Shown here: in pieces, positions 32,936-41,472 of the stretch | How the letters are laid out: every line of letters starts with the position of its first letter | Numbering within the stretch: the stretch's first letter is position 1 | NCBI RefSeq assembly: GCF_016774335.1 | Contig: NZ_JAETWA010000046.1 | Span: 186,001 to 250,000, forward strand | DNA length: 64,000 nucleotides | Direction: 5' to 3' | Source of the DNA: Luteimonas saliphila | Lineage (GTDB): Bacteria > Pseudomonadota > Gammaproteobacteria > Xanthomonadales > Xanthomonadaceae | The notes under the pieces: generated by a model | The model's input: only the letters and a program-made list of their open reading frames with translations | Told to the model about the DNA's origin: nothing | Databases searched by the model: none | Program-made: the position numbers and the translations under genes

Positions 32936-34873
32936 CTACAGCGGCCAGAAGCGCAACAGCAGCGGAATCGACACCGCCAGCACGAGCAGTTGCACCGGCA
33001 AACCGAGCCGCCAGTAATCGCCGAAACGGAAGCCGCCGGGGCCGAGGATGAGGGTATTGTTCTGGTGCCCGATCGGAGTCAGGAACGCACACGAGGCGCC
33101 GACCGCGACCGCCATCAGGTACGGGTCGGCGTTGACCCCGAGGGTGTTCGCGGCGCCGACCGCGATCGGGCACATCACCGCCGCGGTGGCGGCGTTGTTC
33201 ATCAGGTCCGACAGGGTCATCGTCACCACCATCACCAGCACCAGGCCGAGCACCGGCTGGCCCTGCGCGACCGAATCGAACAGTCCGCGCGCGAGCAGGT
33301 CGGCGGTGCCGGTGGACTCCATCGCGCCGGCCACCGGGATCAGCGCCGCCAGCAGCACGATCACCGGCCAGTCCACCGCCTCGTAGACCTCGCGCGGCGG
33401 CACCGTGCGCAGCGCCATCGACGCGACCACGCCCAACGCGAACGCGACCGCCGCCGGCAGCACGCCGAACGCGGTCGCGGCGATGGCGAGCGCCAGCACC
33501 AGGGTGGCGGTGATCGCCTTGCGCCGGTCCGGAATGCGCAACGCGCGCTCGGCCAGCGGCACTCCGCCGAACTGCGCGGAGAACCCGGAAATCGCATCCT
33601 GCGTGCCCTGCACCAGCAGCAGGTCGCCTTCCTGGAACGGCTGCGAGCGCAGCCGCGCGAGCGAGCGCCGGCCGGCGCGCGAGATCGCGAGCACGTTGAT
33701 GCTGTAGCGCGTGCGCAGGTCGAGCTCGGTCGCCGAGCGGCCGGCCAGGCCGGAGCCGGGCAGCACCGCGATCTCCTGCAGGATGATGTCGGCGTGCGGG
33801 GTGCGACGGTCGTCGTCCTTGCGCTTTTCCCCGCTGTCGGCGCGATCGTCCCCGTCGTTCGTGTCGCTCGCGTCGTTCCGGTCCGTCGATGCGCGTCCGT
33901 GCAGGACCTCCGCCAGCGTCGCCACCGCCGCCGCCTCGTCCCGCTCGTCGGTCTCGGACTGCCTGGCGGCGTCGTCGCTCGGACGCACGTCCTCTTCGAG
34001 CTTGAGCCCGAGTCCGGACAGCAAGTCGGACAATGTGTCGGCGTCGGCCTCGATCACCAGCACGTCGCCGGCGCGGACCACGCGCGAGGGATGCGGCGCG
34101 TGCACCCGGAACTCGGACTGCACCATGCCCAGCACTTGCGCCTCGTGCTTGTCGAGCGATTGTTCGATCTCGGCCAGGGTCTTGCCGACCGCACGCGAGC
34201 CCTCGGGCACGCGCACCTCGGTGAGGTAGGCGCCGGGGTCGAAACCCGCCGCGGCGGCCTCGCGCCGCACCGGTACCAGCTTCCAGCCGCCGATCGCGAT
34301 CAGAAGCACGCCGGCGGCGGCGACGGCGACGCCGACCGGACTGAAGTCGAACATCGAGAACGGCGCCTGGCCGTTGGAGGCGCGGAAGCCCGACACGATC
34401 AGGTTCGGCGGCGTGCCGATCAGGGTGGTCATGCCGCCGAGGATCGAGCCGAACGCGAGCGGCATCAGCACCTGCCCCGGCGCGAGCTTGCGCTTGCGCG
34501 CGATCTGCAGCGCCACCGGCATCAGCAACGCGAGTGCGCCGACGTTGTTCATGAAGCCCGACAGGACCGCCGCCAGCAGCGTCAGCGCGGCGATCGAGAG
34601 CATCGGCCCGGCCTTGTCCGGCAGTGCGACCCGCGCCAGCGCGTCGACCGCGCCGGAGGTCTGCAAGCCGCGGCTGAGCACGAGCACGCAGGCCACGGTG
34701 ATCACCGCGGGATGGCCGAAGCCGGCGAAGGCCTGGTCGGGCGCCACCACGCCGACGCCGACGCAGGCCATCAGCGCCGCGCCCGCGACCAGGTCGTGGC
34801 GCCAACGCCCCCACAGGAACATCGCGACGGTGGCCGCGAGGATGGCGAGGATCAGGATCTGGTCGGTCTGCAT
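32936..34873 (-). CDS. SLC13-family permease with two TrkA-C domains
   Basis: A 645-residue inner-membrane protein. Two blocks of membrane helices (about 1-205 and 445-645) flank a cytoplasmic insert with two TrkA-C (RCK_C) domains (about 215-295 and 360-440). The first half-site shows MNNVGALALLMPVAL and IGTPPNLIV, the second SDLMNNAATAAVM and SPIGHQNN-like TPIGHQNNTLI, the signature SNT/NNT loops of the DASS/SLC13 transporters for dicarboxylates or sulfate. The acidic Asp-rich linker between TrkA-C domains is low-complexity. Probably sodium-coupled; substrate not predictable. It lies 56 bp downstream of the MscS-like gene, likely co-transcribed. Confidence 0.93.
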   Translation of the reverse strand: MQTDQILILAILAATVAMFLWGRWRHDLVAGAALMACVGVGVVAPDQAFAGFGHPAVITVACVLVLSRGLQTSGAVDALARVALPDKAGPMLSIAALTLLAAVLSGFMNNVGALALLMPVALQIARKRKLAPGQVLMPLAFGSILGGMTTLIGTPPNLIVSGFRASNGQAPFSMFDFSPVGVAVAAAGVLLIAIGGWKLVPVRREAAAAGFDPGAYLTEVRVPEGSRAVGKTLAEIEQSLDKHEAQVLGMVQSEFRVHAPHPSRVVRAGDVLVIEADADTLSDLLSGLGLKLEEDVRPSDDAARQSETDERDEAAAVATLAEVLHGRASTDRNDASDTNDGDDRADSGEKRKDDDRRTPHADIILQEIAVLPGSGLAGRSATELDLRTRYSINVLAISRAGRRSLARLRSQPFQEGDLLLVQGTQDAISGFSAQFGGVPLAERALRIPDRRKAITATLVLALAIAATAFGVLPAAVAFALGVVASMALRTVPPREVYEAVDWPVIVLLAALIPVAGAMESTGTADLLARGLFDSVAQGQPVLGLVLVMVVTMTLSDLMNNAATAAVMCPIAVGAANTLGVNADPYLMAVAVGASCAFLTPIGHQNNTLILGPGGFRFGDYWRLGLPVQLLVLAVSIPLLLRFWPL

Positions 34874-34929
34874 GGGGCTGCCGCTGCCGGGATACGCGAC
34901 AGGGTAACGAGCCCGGGTGCACGCCTGCA

Positions 34930-36087
34930 TCACGCGGCCGTGGGCGCGGGATCCTGGCTGGCGTCGTCTTCGGCCCCGGGCGACATCGTCTCGGCGTGGC
35001 CCGGCGGTGCCGATGCGGGCGTCGCCGCTGCCGCCCCGTGGTGCTCGCGCGCGAGGTCGGCGCGCAGCCGCGGCAGCGACTGCGGATGCGCCTGCGCGAG
35101 GAAATCGATCATGCGTTCGCGTACCACGCAGCGCAGGTCGAACAGGTCGCCGGAGTTGCGTGCGCTGACCAGCAGCCGCACCTCGATGCTGCGTTCGGTG
35201 GTCTCGGTGACCTGGGCCACGCACACCCGGCCGTCCCAGCGCGGATCCTCCTCGCAGATGCGCTGCAACTGCGCGCGCACCTCGGCCATCGGCGTGCGGT
35301 AGTCCAGCCACAGGAAGGTCGTGCCCAGCAGCTGCGCGCTGGTACGGGTCCAGTTCTGGAACGGGTTCTCGATGAACCACTGCAGCGGCACCACCATGCG
35401 CCGCTCGTCCCAGATGCGCACCACCACGTAGGTGCTGGTGAGCTCCTCGATTCGGCCCCATTCGCCTTCGACGATCACCACGTCGTCGAGCCGGATCGGT
35501 TGCGCCAGCGCGATCTGCAGCCCGGCGATGAGGTTGCCGAACACCGGCTTGGCGGCGATGCCGGCGACCAGGCCGATGATGCCGGCCGAGGCCAGCAGGG
35601 TGGTGCCGACCTGGCGGATCGCGGGGAAGGTCATCAGCGCCAGCGCCACGCCCACCAGGAGGATCGCGCCCTGGATGGTGCGCGCGATCACCCGGGTCTG
35701 GGTCTGCACGCGGCGCGCGGCGAGGTTGTCCTCGATATCGACCGGATGCTCGCGCAGGATCCGCGCCTCGAGCGCACCGACCGCGCGCACCGCCAGCCAG
35801 GTGACGCACAGCACGACGCCGATACCGAGCCAGTGACGCAGGCGCGCGGCGACCTCGGCCGACAGCGGTGTCGCGTCCACCGCTAGGATCAGGAACAGCA
35901 GCGGCAGCGCCAGCGCGGCGGGCACCGCGATCACCTGCACCACGCGCGCGGCCAACGACTCCTGCGACTTCGCCCGCGCACGCCGCGCCACGCCCAGCAG
36001 CGCCTGTCGCACCAGCAGTCCGAGCAGCAGCGCGGCCAGGATCGGCCAGGCGATGGCGGTGATCTGGGGCCAGTCGGGGGTGGGCAT
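34930..36087 (-). CDS. Mechanosensitive ion channel, MscS family
   Basis: A 385-residue protein with four to five N-terminal helices and the MscS pore-lining helix with Gly/Ala packing (SAGIIGLVAGIAAKPVFGNLIAG, described in part), followed by the beta domain (DDVVIVEGEWGRIEEL, VPLQWFIENPFQNWTR). This matches the DUF/YjeP-like MscS group. It opens under membrane tension to release solutes in hypo-osmotic shock. The C-terminal Ala/Pro/Asp tail is low-complexity. First gene of a likely two-gene unit with the SLC13 permease. Confidence 0.94.
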   Translation of the reverse strand: MPTPDWPQITAIAWPILAALLLGLLVRQALLGVARRARAKSQESLAARVVQVIAVPAALALPLLFLILAVDATPLSAEVAARLRHWLGIGVVLCVTWLAVRAVGALEARILREHPVDIEDNLAARRVQTQTRVIARTIQGAILLVGVALALMTFPAIRQVGTTLLASAGIIGLVAGIAAKPVFGNLIAGLQIALAQPIRLDDVVIVEGEWGRIEELTSTYVVVRIWDERRMVVPLQWFIENPFQNWTRTSAQLLGTTFLWLDYRTPMAEVRAQLQRICEEDPRWDGRVCVAQVTETTERSIEVRLLVSARNSGDLFDLRCVVRERMIDFLAQAHPQSLPRLRADLAREHHGAAAATPASAPPGHAETMSPGAEDDASQDPAPTAA

Positions 36088-36317
36088 CGTTCCGGGGGAT
36101 CCTCGATCTCGAATCGTGCAGGATGCCAGTTGCGGCGTGCATGGTGTGTCGATCCGCGGTTTCTGGAATCGCGACGTCGTGGGCGAGGCGCATTGGTTGT
36201 TGAACCAAGATGATCCCTTCCCGTTCGCAGATCCTCCTCCGCGAAGCGGAGAATGGTTGGATTGGGGTGCTCTTGATTACCGCTCTGCGCCTAGAGTCGT
36301 GTGAAGCAACAGCTTCC

Positions 36318-36392
36318 GCTCGCCGCAGGCGAGCGGGTTCATTTCTTTTGGCGCCATCAAAAGAAATGAACCCGTCCGCCGCAGGCGGTCGG
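36318..36392. repeat. Nested hairpin repeat with perfect 17-bp stem
   Basis: The central hairpin has arms CGGGTTCATTTCTTTTG (36334-36350) and CAAAAGAAATGAACCCG (36358-36374) with a 7-base loop. It is flanked by two smaller GC hairpins, CGCTCGCC-GCA-GGCGAGCG on the left and CCGCC-GCA-GGCGG on the right. Related AT-core stem-loops occur in many xanthomonad intergenic regions. It lies between the divergent MscS promoter side and the 3' end of the saccharopine-like gene, and could terminate or stabilise that leftward transcript. The rest of this 385-bp spacer has no gene. Confidence 0.75.
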
Positions 36393-36472
36393 AAGCCTTT
36401 GCTTGTCGGCAGTCGAGGCAAGAAGTCCGGCAGAAGATCGCCACCGACAGTCGTAGACAGGGTTCAGCCGCG

Positions 36473-37486
36473 CTAGGACATCGCAAGTTCAATCCACTCC
36501 GGCGCAATCGTCCCCAGAAAACCCCGCGGATCGAACGCCGACCCCAGCGTCTGCGCCCCCGCGCGCGCAGGCCCATCCGCCATCAGCCGCTTGGCTGCTT
36601 CCACCACCAGCGGCGCGGACACCGCGTAGACGTCCTGCCCGTGCGCACTGGCGCGCCGCGTGCCGCGCGCATCCTCCAGCGCCACCTGCATCGTGAAGCG
36701 TTGCGCCGAACGGCCCAGCGAATCGACTGCGGTAGGCGGAGCAGTCGCCGGGTCGCGGATGTCGCGCAGCGCGCGCGTGCCGAGCCAGGCGTCGATGCGG
36801 CGTGCGGGCAGGTGGTGGGCGAGGGTGACGATTTCGCTGAAGGGCATCGCCTCCATGTCCTCGGCGCCGCGTGGCGGTCCGAAATCCCAGCGGCATCCGC
36901 GTGCCGCCAGCGGCACCAGCCGCCCGTCCTCGACCACGACGCGCGGGAAGGTGTTGCGCGCGCCGGTGCGGCGCGTCCCCGCGGTGGGCCACCAGTGATC
37001 GAGCGCGACGGCGACGGTGATCGATCCGATCGGCGTGGCCGCGGCCGCATCGCCCGCGAGCGCGCTGGCCAACAGGTCGGCCAGCCCGCCGTAGAAGCCC
37101 GCGGCCGGGATCAGCGCCACGCCGCGCGCACGCGCCGCGGCGTCGTGGTCGTGCAGGGTGGCGCGCGCGCTTTCCTGTTCCGCGGTCACGTCGATGTAAT
37201 GGCAGCCGGCGGCCAGCGCGGCCTCGATCACCGGCACGGCGGTGTCGAGGAACGGGCCGGCGACATTGATCACGACGGCGCAGCCGGCGAAGGCGCGCGC
37301 GAGCGCGGGCGCATCGTCGAGCGCCGCCACCCGGAACGGCACCTGCGAGCGCGTGGCGACGATCCGGCGGCCGACGGCGACGGCATCGATCCCGCGGCGC
37401 GCGAGCAGGTCGAGCACGAAGCCGCCGGTGTGGCCGCCGGCGCCGTAGACGGCGACGGTGCCGGGATTGCGTCGGGAAGTGGTCAT
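36473..37486 (-). CDS. Saccharopine dehydrogenase-like NAD(P)-binding protein
   Basis: A 337-residue protein with an N-terminal Rossmann fold (VAVYGAGGHTGGFVLDLLARRG, motif GxGGxxG at about 15-20), then VINVAGPFLDTAVPVIEAALAAG and CHYIDVTAEQ, the typical saccharopine-dehydrogenase-family segments. These proteins act on lipids, amino acids or are enoyl-reductase-like; the substrate is unknown. The ATG at 37486 has AGGAAA upstream. Divergent from or next to an AraC gene across an 8-bp tandem-repeat region. Confidence 0.88.
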   Translation of the reverse strand: MTTSRRNPGTVAVYGAGGHTGGFVLDLLARRGIDAVAVGRRIVATRSQVPFRVAALDDAPALARAFAGCAVVINVAGPFLDTAVPVIEAALAAGCHYIDVTAEQESARATLHDHDAAARARGVALIPAAGFYGGLADLLASALAGDAAAATPIGSITVAVALDHWWPTAGTRRTGARNTFPRVVVEDGRLVPLAARGCRWDFGPPRGAEDMEAMPFSEIVTLAHHLPARRIDAWLGTRALRDIRDPATAPPTAVDSLGRSAQRFTMQVALEDARGTRRASAHGQDVYAVSAPLVVEAAKRLMADGPARAGAQTLGSAFDPRGFLGTIAPEWIELAMS

Positions 37487-37558
37487 GCGGGTTTCCTGCG
37501 TGGATGCCGGCCGCGCATTGCAGCGGACACCGGCGTCGTCCGCTGTCGGAATCTTTAG

Positions 37559-37598
37559 TTCCGGTGTTCCGGTGTTTCGGTGTTCCGGTGTTCCGGCG
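37559..37598. repeat. Five 8-bp tandem repeats TTCCGGTG
   Basis: Five adjacent copies of TTCCGGTG (one with TTTCGGTG, last TTCCGGCG) lie in the upstream region of the saccharopine-like gene. Copy number may vary by slippage and change spacing of promoter elements; there is no direct evidence for a role. Confidence 0.8.
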
Positions 37599-37744
37599 AC
37601 CTGCGGCCAATGCTCCGTCCGGCCGATCGGCAGCGCGCGGTCAGGTTGCTGCGTGATCATGCCGTACGCCACTTCCTCCGTAGGCACGTGAAGCGAACGA
37701 CGACAGCGATCGGCGTGGTGTTGCGTGTCTTGCGCCCCGCGCGA

Positions 37745-38596
37745 TCAGCGCGACGGTGCCCCGCGCCGCTGCCCCAGCACGTGCTGTCGGAATGCCGAGG
37801 GCGTGCGCCCGTAGGCCTGCTGGAAGCTGGCGGCAAAATGGCTGTGGCTGGAGAAGCCGAGTTCCAGCGCCAGCGCCGAGAGGTCCTCGTGCTCGGCGAG
37901 CCGATCGAGTGCGCGCGCCAGCCGCAGCCGCACCTGGTAGCGGTACAGCGGCACGCCCTCCACCTGGCGGAAGCACTGGGTGAGGTAGACCGGCGACACG
38001 CCGACCTGCGCGGCGATCTCGGCCAGCGTCCAGCGCCGCGCGAGGTCGCCGGCCAGCACCAGCTTGGTCCGCTCCACCAGCCGTTGCCGCGCGCTGCCCG
38101 CGCCGGCGACATGCGCGGTGCGCGGACCGAGCGCGCGGCTCGCCAGCACCAGGGCCAGGCTCTCGCCTTCGAGCGCTTCGGCGGTGCCCTCGCGCAGCGC
38201 ATGGCGCAGCAGCGCCACCAGCACCTGCGCGCGCGGATCGATGCGCAGGCGCTGCCGGCGGAATCGCAGTGCGGCGCCGTCTTGCAGCAGCGCGGGCGGC
38301 GCCAGTTCGCGCAGCAGCGTTTCGTCCACCTCGAGCACCAGGCTGGCGTCGCTGCCCGGATGCGGATGGCTCACCCTGTAGGTCTCGCCGGCGTTGAACA
38401 GCAGCACCTGGCTGGCATCGGCGACCGCGGCGTCCGCGCCGAGGTGGCGCACCCAGGTGCCGCGGTAGGGAAATACCAGGTGGGTGCGCGAGGAGGTTTC
38501 GGGTTCGCTGCGATGGGCGGTGCCGCCGGGACACCATACGTCGTGCACGGCAACGACCGGCGTGCGCAGCAGCGTCTGGACCTGGAAATGCGGCAC
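37745..38596 (-). CDS. AraC-family transcriptional regulator
   Basis: A 283-residue protein. An N-terminal cupin-like part (about 15-120, LVFPYRGTWVRH) precedes two C-terminal HTH motifs (TLAEIAAQVGVSPVYLTQCF in part, and LALELGFSSHSHFAASFQQAYGRTP in part), the typical AraC double helix-turn-helix. The start codon is GTG at 38596. It lies 259 bp upstream of the saccharopine-like gene on the same strand, with the TTCCGGTG repeat between them, and may control that gene. Effector unknown. Confidence 0.92.
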   Translation of the reverse strand: MPHFQVQTLLRTPVVAVHDVWCPGGTAHRSEPETSSRTHLVFPYRGTWVRHLGADAAVADASQVLLFNAGETYRVSHPHPGSDASLVLEVDETLLRELAPPALLQDGAALRFRRQRLRIDPRAQVLVALLRHALREGTAEALEGESLALVLASRALGPRTAHVAGAGSARQRLVERTKLVLAGDLARRWTLAEIAAQVGVSPVYLTQCFRQVEGVPLYRYQVRLRLARALDRLAEHEDLSALALELGFSSHSHFAASFQQAYGRTPSAFRQHVLGQRRGAPSR

Positions 38597-38749
38597 GTGC
38601 GACCCGGCGTATCGGCTGGCGGCAGGATACGCCGCGACCGCGCTCCCGGCAGGCGGCGCGGGCGATCGCTAAAGATCCTGACAGCCCGCGCGCGCCCAGC
38701 GTGGCGCAATGGCGACGCCTGGATGGCAGGCATCGACGGAGGCACCACC

Positions 38750-38902
38750 ATGAGCGAGAAGACCTGTGCGGCCTGCGACTATCCGCTGGACGCGAATGCG
38801 ATCACCGTGAGGATCGGCGGCCAGGCCGTCGAGGTGTGCTGCGAGGATTGCGCGGTCAAGCTGCGCGAGGCGCACGCGGCGGCCACCGCGCAGCAGGGCT
38901 GA
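38750..38902 (+). CDS. 50-residue Cys-rich metal-binding protein
   Basis: A 50-residue protein MSEKTCAACDYPLDANA... with two cysteine clusters: CAAC (6-9) and VCCEDC (29-34). The spacing, a CxxC zinc-knuckle followed by CCxxC, resembles TRASH/YHS-type or other small metal-binding domains for heavy metals or zinc. The ATG at 38750 has a good GGAGG ribosome site. No signal peptide. Short proteins of this type often serve as metal shuttles or sensors; function here unknown. Confidence 0.68.
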   Translation: MSEKTCAACDYPLDANAITVRIGGQAVEVCCEDCAVKLREAHAAATAQQG

Positions 38903-39010
38903 AGCATCGCCGGCACCGGGCACCGGGCGCCGGCGCGATGCGGTTGCGACGGGCAGGGTGGTCCCGGATGCGCTAGCGTGGGCGCCTGTCTTCTTCCGGA
39001 GTCCAGGTCC

Positions 39011-39988
39011 ATGCGCAGCGCAGTCCATGCCTCGTTCGGCGAACCGGCCGACGTGATCGGCCCCGCGGACAGCCCGATGCCGCAGCCGGGACCCGGCGAA
39101 GTCCGCGTGCGCATGATCCTGGCGCCGGTCCACAACCACGACCTGTGGACGATCCGCGGCCAGTACGGCTGGAAACCGGCGCTGCCGGCGATTGGCGGCA
39201 GCGAGGCCTGCGGCGTGATCGATGCGCTCGGCGAGGGCGCCGAAGGCCTGCGCGTCGGGCAGCGCATCAACACCGCCGCGGGCCGCGGTACCTGGGCCGA
39301 ATACTTCCTGACCCCGGCCGGCATGGCGACCCCGTTGCCCGATGCGATCACCGACGAGGTCGCCGCGCAGCTGATCGCGATGCCGCTCAGCGCGCTGATG
39401 CTGCTCGAGTTCCTCGACGTGCAGCCGGGCCAGTGGATCGTGCAGAACGCGGCCAATGGCGCGGTCGGCAAGACTTTGGCGATGCTCGCCGCGGCACGCG
39501 GCGTGAAGGTGCTCAGCCTGGTGCGGCGCGACGCGGGCGTGGACGAACTCGCGGCCGTGGGCGTGGACAACGTGGTGTCCTGCGCACGCGCCGACTGGCG
39601 CGACGCGGCCAGGGCGCTGCTCGGCAAGGGCCGCGCCCGCGCCGCGGTGGATTCGGTCGGCGGCCAGGCGAGCGCCGATCTGGCCTCGCTGCTGGGCGAC
39701 GAAGGCGTGCTGGTGTCGTTCGGCTCGATGAGCGGCGAGCCGATGCAGATCCCTTCGGGCGACATGATCTTCCGCCACCTGGTGGTGAAGGGCTTCTGGG
39801 GCAGCAAGGTCGGCCGCGAGATGGGCGCGGACGATCGCCGCCGCCTGGTCGGCGAGCTGCTGCAGCGCGCCGCGCAGGGCGAACTGCGGCTGCCGGTGGA
39901 CGCGGTATACCCCCTGGAGGAAGCGGCGCAGGCAATGGCGGCGAGCCTGCGTCCGGGCCGCGGCGGTAAGGTGTTGCTGCGGGCCTGA
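39011..39988 (+). CDS. Zinc-independent MDR oxidoreductase (quinone/enoyl-reductase-like)
   Basis: A 325-residue medium-chain dehydrogenase. The N-terminal GroES-like domain (PGPGEVRVRMILAPVHNHDLWTIRG in part, GGSEACGVI) lacks the zinc-binding cysteines. The cofactor domain has QNAANGAVGKTLAMLAAARG (GxxGxxG relative NGAVG) and SVGGQASADL. This matches the quinone reductase/MECR-like enoyl reductase branch using NADPH. Substrate unknown. The ATG lies about 108 bp after the small Cys-rich gene on the same strand. Confidence 0.9.
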   Translation: MRSAVHASFGEPADVIGPADSPMPQPGPGEVRVRMILAPVHNHDLWTIRGQYGWKPALPAIGGSEACGVIDALGEGAEGLRVGQRINTAAGRGTWAEYFLTPAGMATPLPDAITDEVAAQLIAMPLSALMLLEFLDVQPGQWIVQNAANGAVGKTLAMLAAARGVKVLSLVRRDAGVDELAAVGVDNVVSCARADWRDAARALLGKGRARAAVDSVGGQASADLASLLGDEGVLVSFGSMSGEPMQIPSGDMIFRHLVVKGFWGSKVGREMGADDRRRLVGELLQRAAQGELRLPVDAVYPLEEAAQAMAASLRPGRGGKVLLRA

Positions 39989-40051
39989 CGCGACCCGTCA
40001 CGCTTCGCAGCGGCGCGCGCACGCCGCATGCAGCCGCGCCGCGCGCCGTCT

Positions 40052-41098
40052 TCAGCCGTTGGTGGCTGTCTCCAGGATCCGTTTGCCGGCGGCGATGTCT
40101 TCGGCCTGCCCGGGATCCGCGATCTCCGCCTCGTCCGCTGCGCCGGGGTGCTCGCTGCCGCAGGAACCGCCCATCAACGGGCAGTGCGCGGACATGTAGT
40201 CGATCTCCAGGTTCAGGCGCTCGAGCAGGAAATCGACGAACGCGCGCACCTTCGGCGACTGCCCGTGGCCGCGCGGGAATACCGCGTTGAGCTCGTAGTC
40301 GCCGTCGGTCCAGCCGGCGAGCACGCGCTTGACCAGGCCCTGCTCGACGAACGGCTTGACCATCACGTCGGCGCCGATGATCACGCCCTCGCCGCAGAGC
40401 AGGGCGCCCTTGAGTGCGGCCGGATCGTTGGCCACCAGGATCGGGTGGATCTGGAACGGCTGGCGGCCGTTGCCGTCGTCGAGTATCCACACGTAGCCGT
40501 TGCCCTGGCGGTGCTTGGCCATCGCCAGCGTACGGTGGTACTGCAGTTCGTCCGGGTGCAGCGGCTCGCCGTAGCGCGCGATGTACGCGCTGCCGGCGAA
40601 CAGCTGCGTGCGCAGGCTGCCCAGCCTGCGCGCGACGAAGCTCGAATCCGGCAGCGGGCCGACCCGGAGCGCGACGTCGATCTCGCCGGCGATCAGGTCG
40701 AGCGGCTCGTTGGACAGGATCATCTCCACCCGCACTTCCGGATGGCGCATGTGGAACTCGCCGAGCAGCGGCGCGATCTTGTCGATGCCGATCGAATACG
40801 GCGCGGTGAAGCGCAGCCAGCCGCGCGGGCCCGCCTGCAACTGGCTGACCGCGCTCTCGGCTTCGCTCAGGTCGCGCGCGATGCGTTGCGAATGTTCGTA
40901 GTACACGTTGCCCGCCTCGGTGAGGCCGAGCTTGCGCGTCGTGCGGTGCAGCAGTTGCGCACCGAGGCGCGACTCGAGTTCCTGCACCTTGCGACTGACC
41001 GTGGTCTTGGGCAGGCGCAGCGATTTTGCCGCGCCGACGAAACTGCCGTGCTCGACCACCTTGACGAAGATCAGGGTGTCGTTGAGATCCTGGGACAT
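40052..41098 (-). CDS. smeRv: LysR-family regulator of the efflux operon (SmeRv/MexT-like)
   Basis: A 348-residue LysR protein: HTH (FVKVVEHGSFVGAAKSLRLPKTTVSRKVQELESRLG in overlapping pieces) and an effector-binding domain to about 300. It carries a 45-residue C-terminal extension with CPLMGGSC (two Cys five residues apart) and acidic residues, unusual in length. It is divergent from an efflux operon whose gene order matches Stenotrophomonas smeU1-V-W-U2-X, where SmeRv is the divergent LysR regulator; MexT of MexEF-OprN is the Pseudomonas counterpart. A perfect CTTGATT...AATCAAG palindrome lies in the shared promoter. Orthology is inferred from synteny. Confidence 0.85.
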   Translation of the reverse strand: MSQDLNDTLIFVKVVEHGSFVGAAKSLRLPKTTVSRKVQELESRLGAQLLHRTTRKLGLTEAGNVYYEHSQRIARDLSEAESAVSQLQAGPRGWLRFTAPYSIGIDKIAPLLGEFHMRHPEVRVEMILSNEPLDLIAGEIDVALRVGPLPDSSFVARRLGSLRTQLFAGSAYIARYGEPLHPDELQYHRTLAMAKHRQGNGYVWILDDGNGRQPFQIHPILVANDPAALKGALLCGEGVIIGADVMVKPFVEQGLVKRVLAGWTDGDYELNAVFPRGHGQSPKVRAFVDFLLERLNLEIDYMSAHCPLMGGSCGSEHPGAADEAEIADPGQAEDIAAGKRILETATNG

Positions 41099-41154
41099 GG
41101 GTAGCTCCGGAGAGAGGGAGACGCTGATTGGCCCACCTGCTGGACAATTATTCC

Positions 41155-41175
41155 CTTGATTGGGGACTAATCAAG
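41155..41175. promoter_or_regulatory. Perfect 7-bp palindrome, candidate SmeRv-like operator
   Basis: Arms CTTGATT (41155-41161) and AATCAAG (41169-41175) separated by GGGGACT. The site contains the T-N11-A pattern of LysR operators and lies between the divergent lysR and efflux genes, about 55 bp from each start side. Binding is inferred from symmetry and position. Confidence 0.65.
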
Positions 41176-41226
41176 TCCTGATTGCAGGCGCAACCTAGGC
41201 GCCATTCCCGCCGATGGAGCGCCGAC

Positions 41227-41472
41227 ATGCGCACCGCCCCGCGTCGCCACCTGTCCTACGCCAGCCTCGTGCTGCTGCTTGCGGCCGACTTGCTCGCCCT
41301 GGGCGCTCTTGTTCTGAATCAATGGCTTGAGATCGGACCGGGGTGGTCCTGGCTGCTCGCCGCCGGGGCCACCGCAGCCCTGATGCCGGCCCTGCTGTGG
41401 CTGGCCGACCGGGTGTTCGCAGCGGCCCGCGCCTTCGGAAACGTCACGATTTCGGGAGGAACAATCCCGTGA
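41227..41472 (+). CDS. Small two-helix membrane protein at the head of the efflux operon
   Basis: An 81-residue protein with two membrane helices (YASLVLLLAADLLALGALVLNQW in part, and WSWLLAAGATAALMPALLWLA). Its stop codon overlaps the GTG start of the next gene (GTGA) and its 3' end carries the GGGAGGA ribosome site for it, so the two are coupled. The canonical smeU1-V-W-U2-X operon as I recall it does not begin with such a gene, so this may be a lineage-specific accessory subunit or regulator. No family recognised. Confidence 0.65.
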   Translation: MRTAPRRHLSYASLVLLLAADLLALGALVLNQWLEIGPGWSWLLAAGATAALMPALLWLADRVFAAARAFGNVTISGGTIP

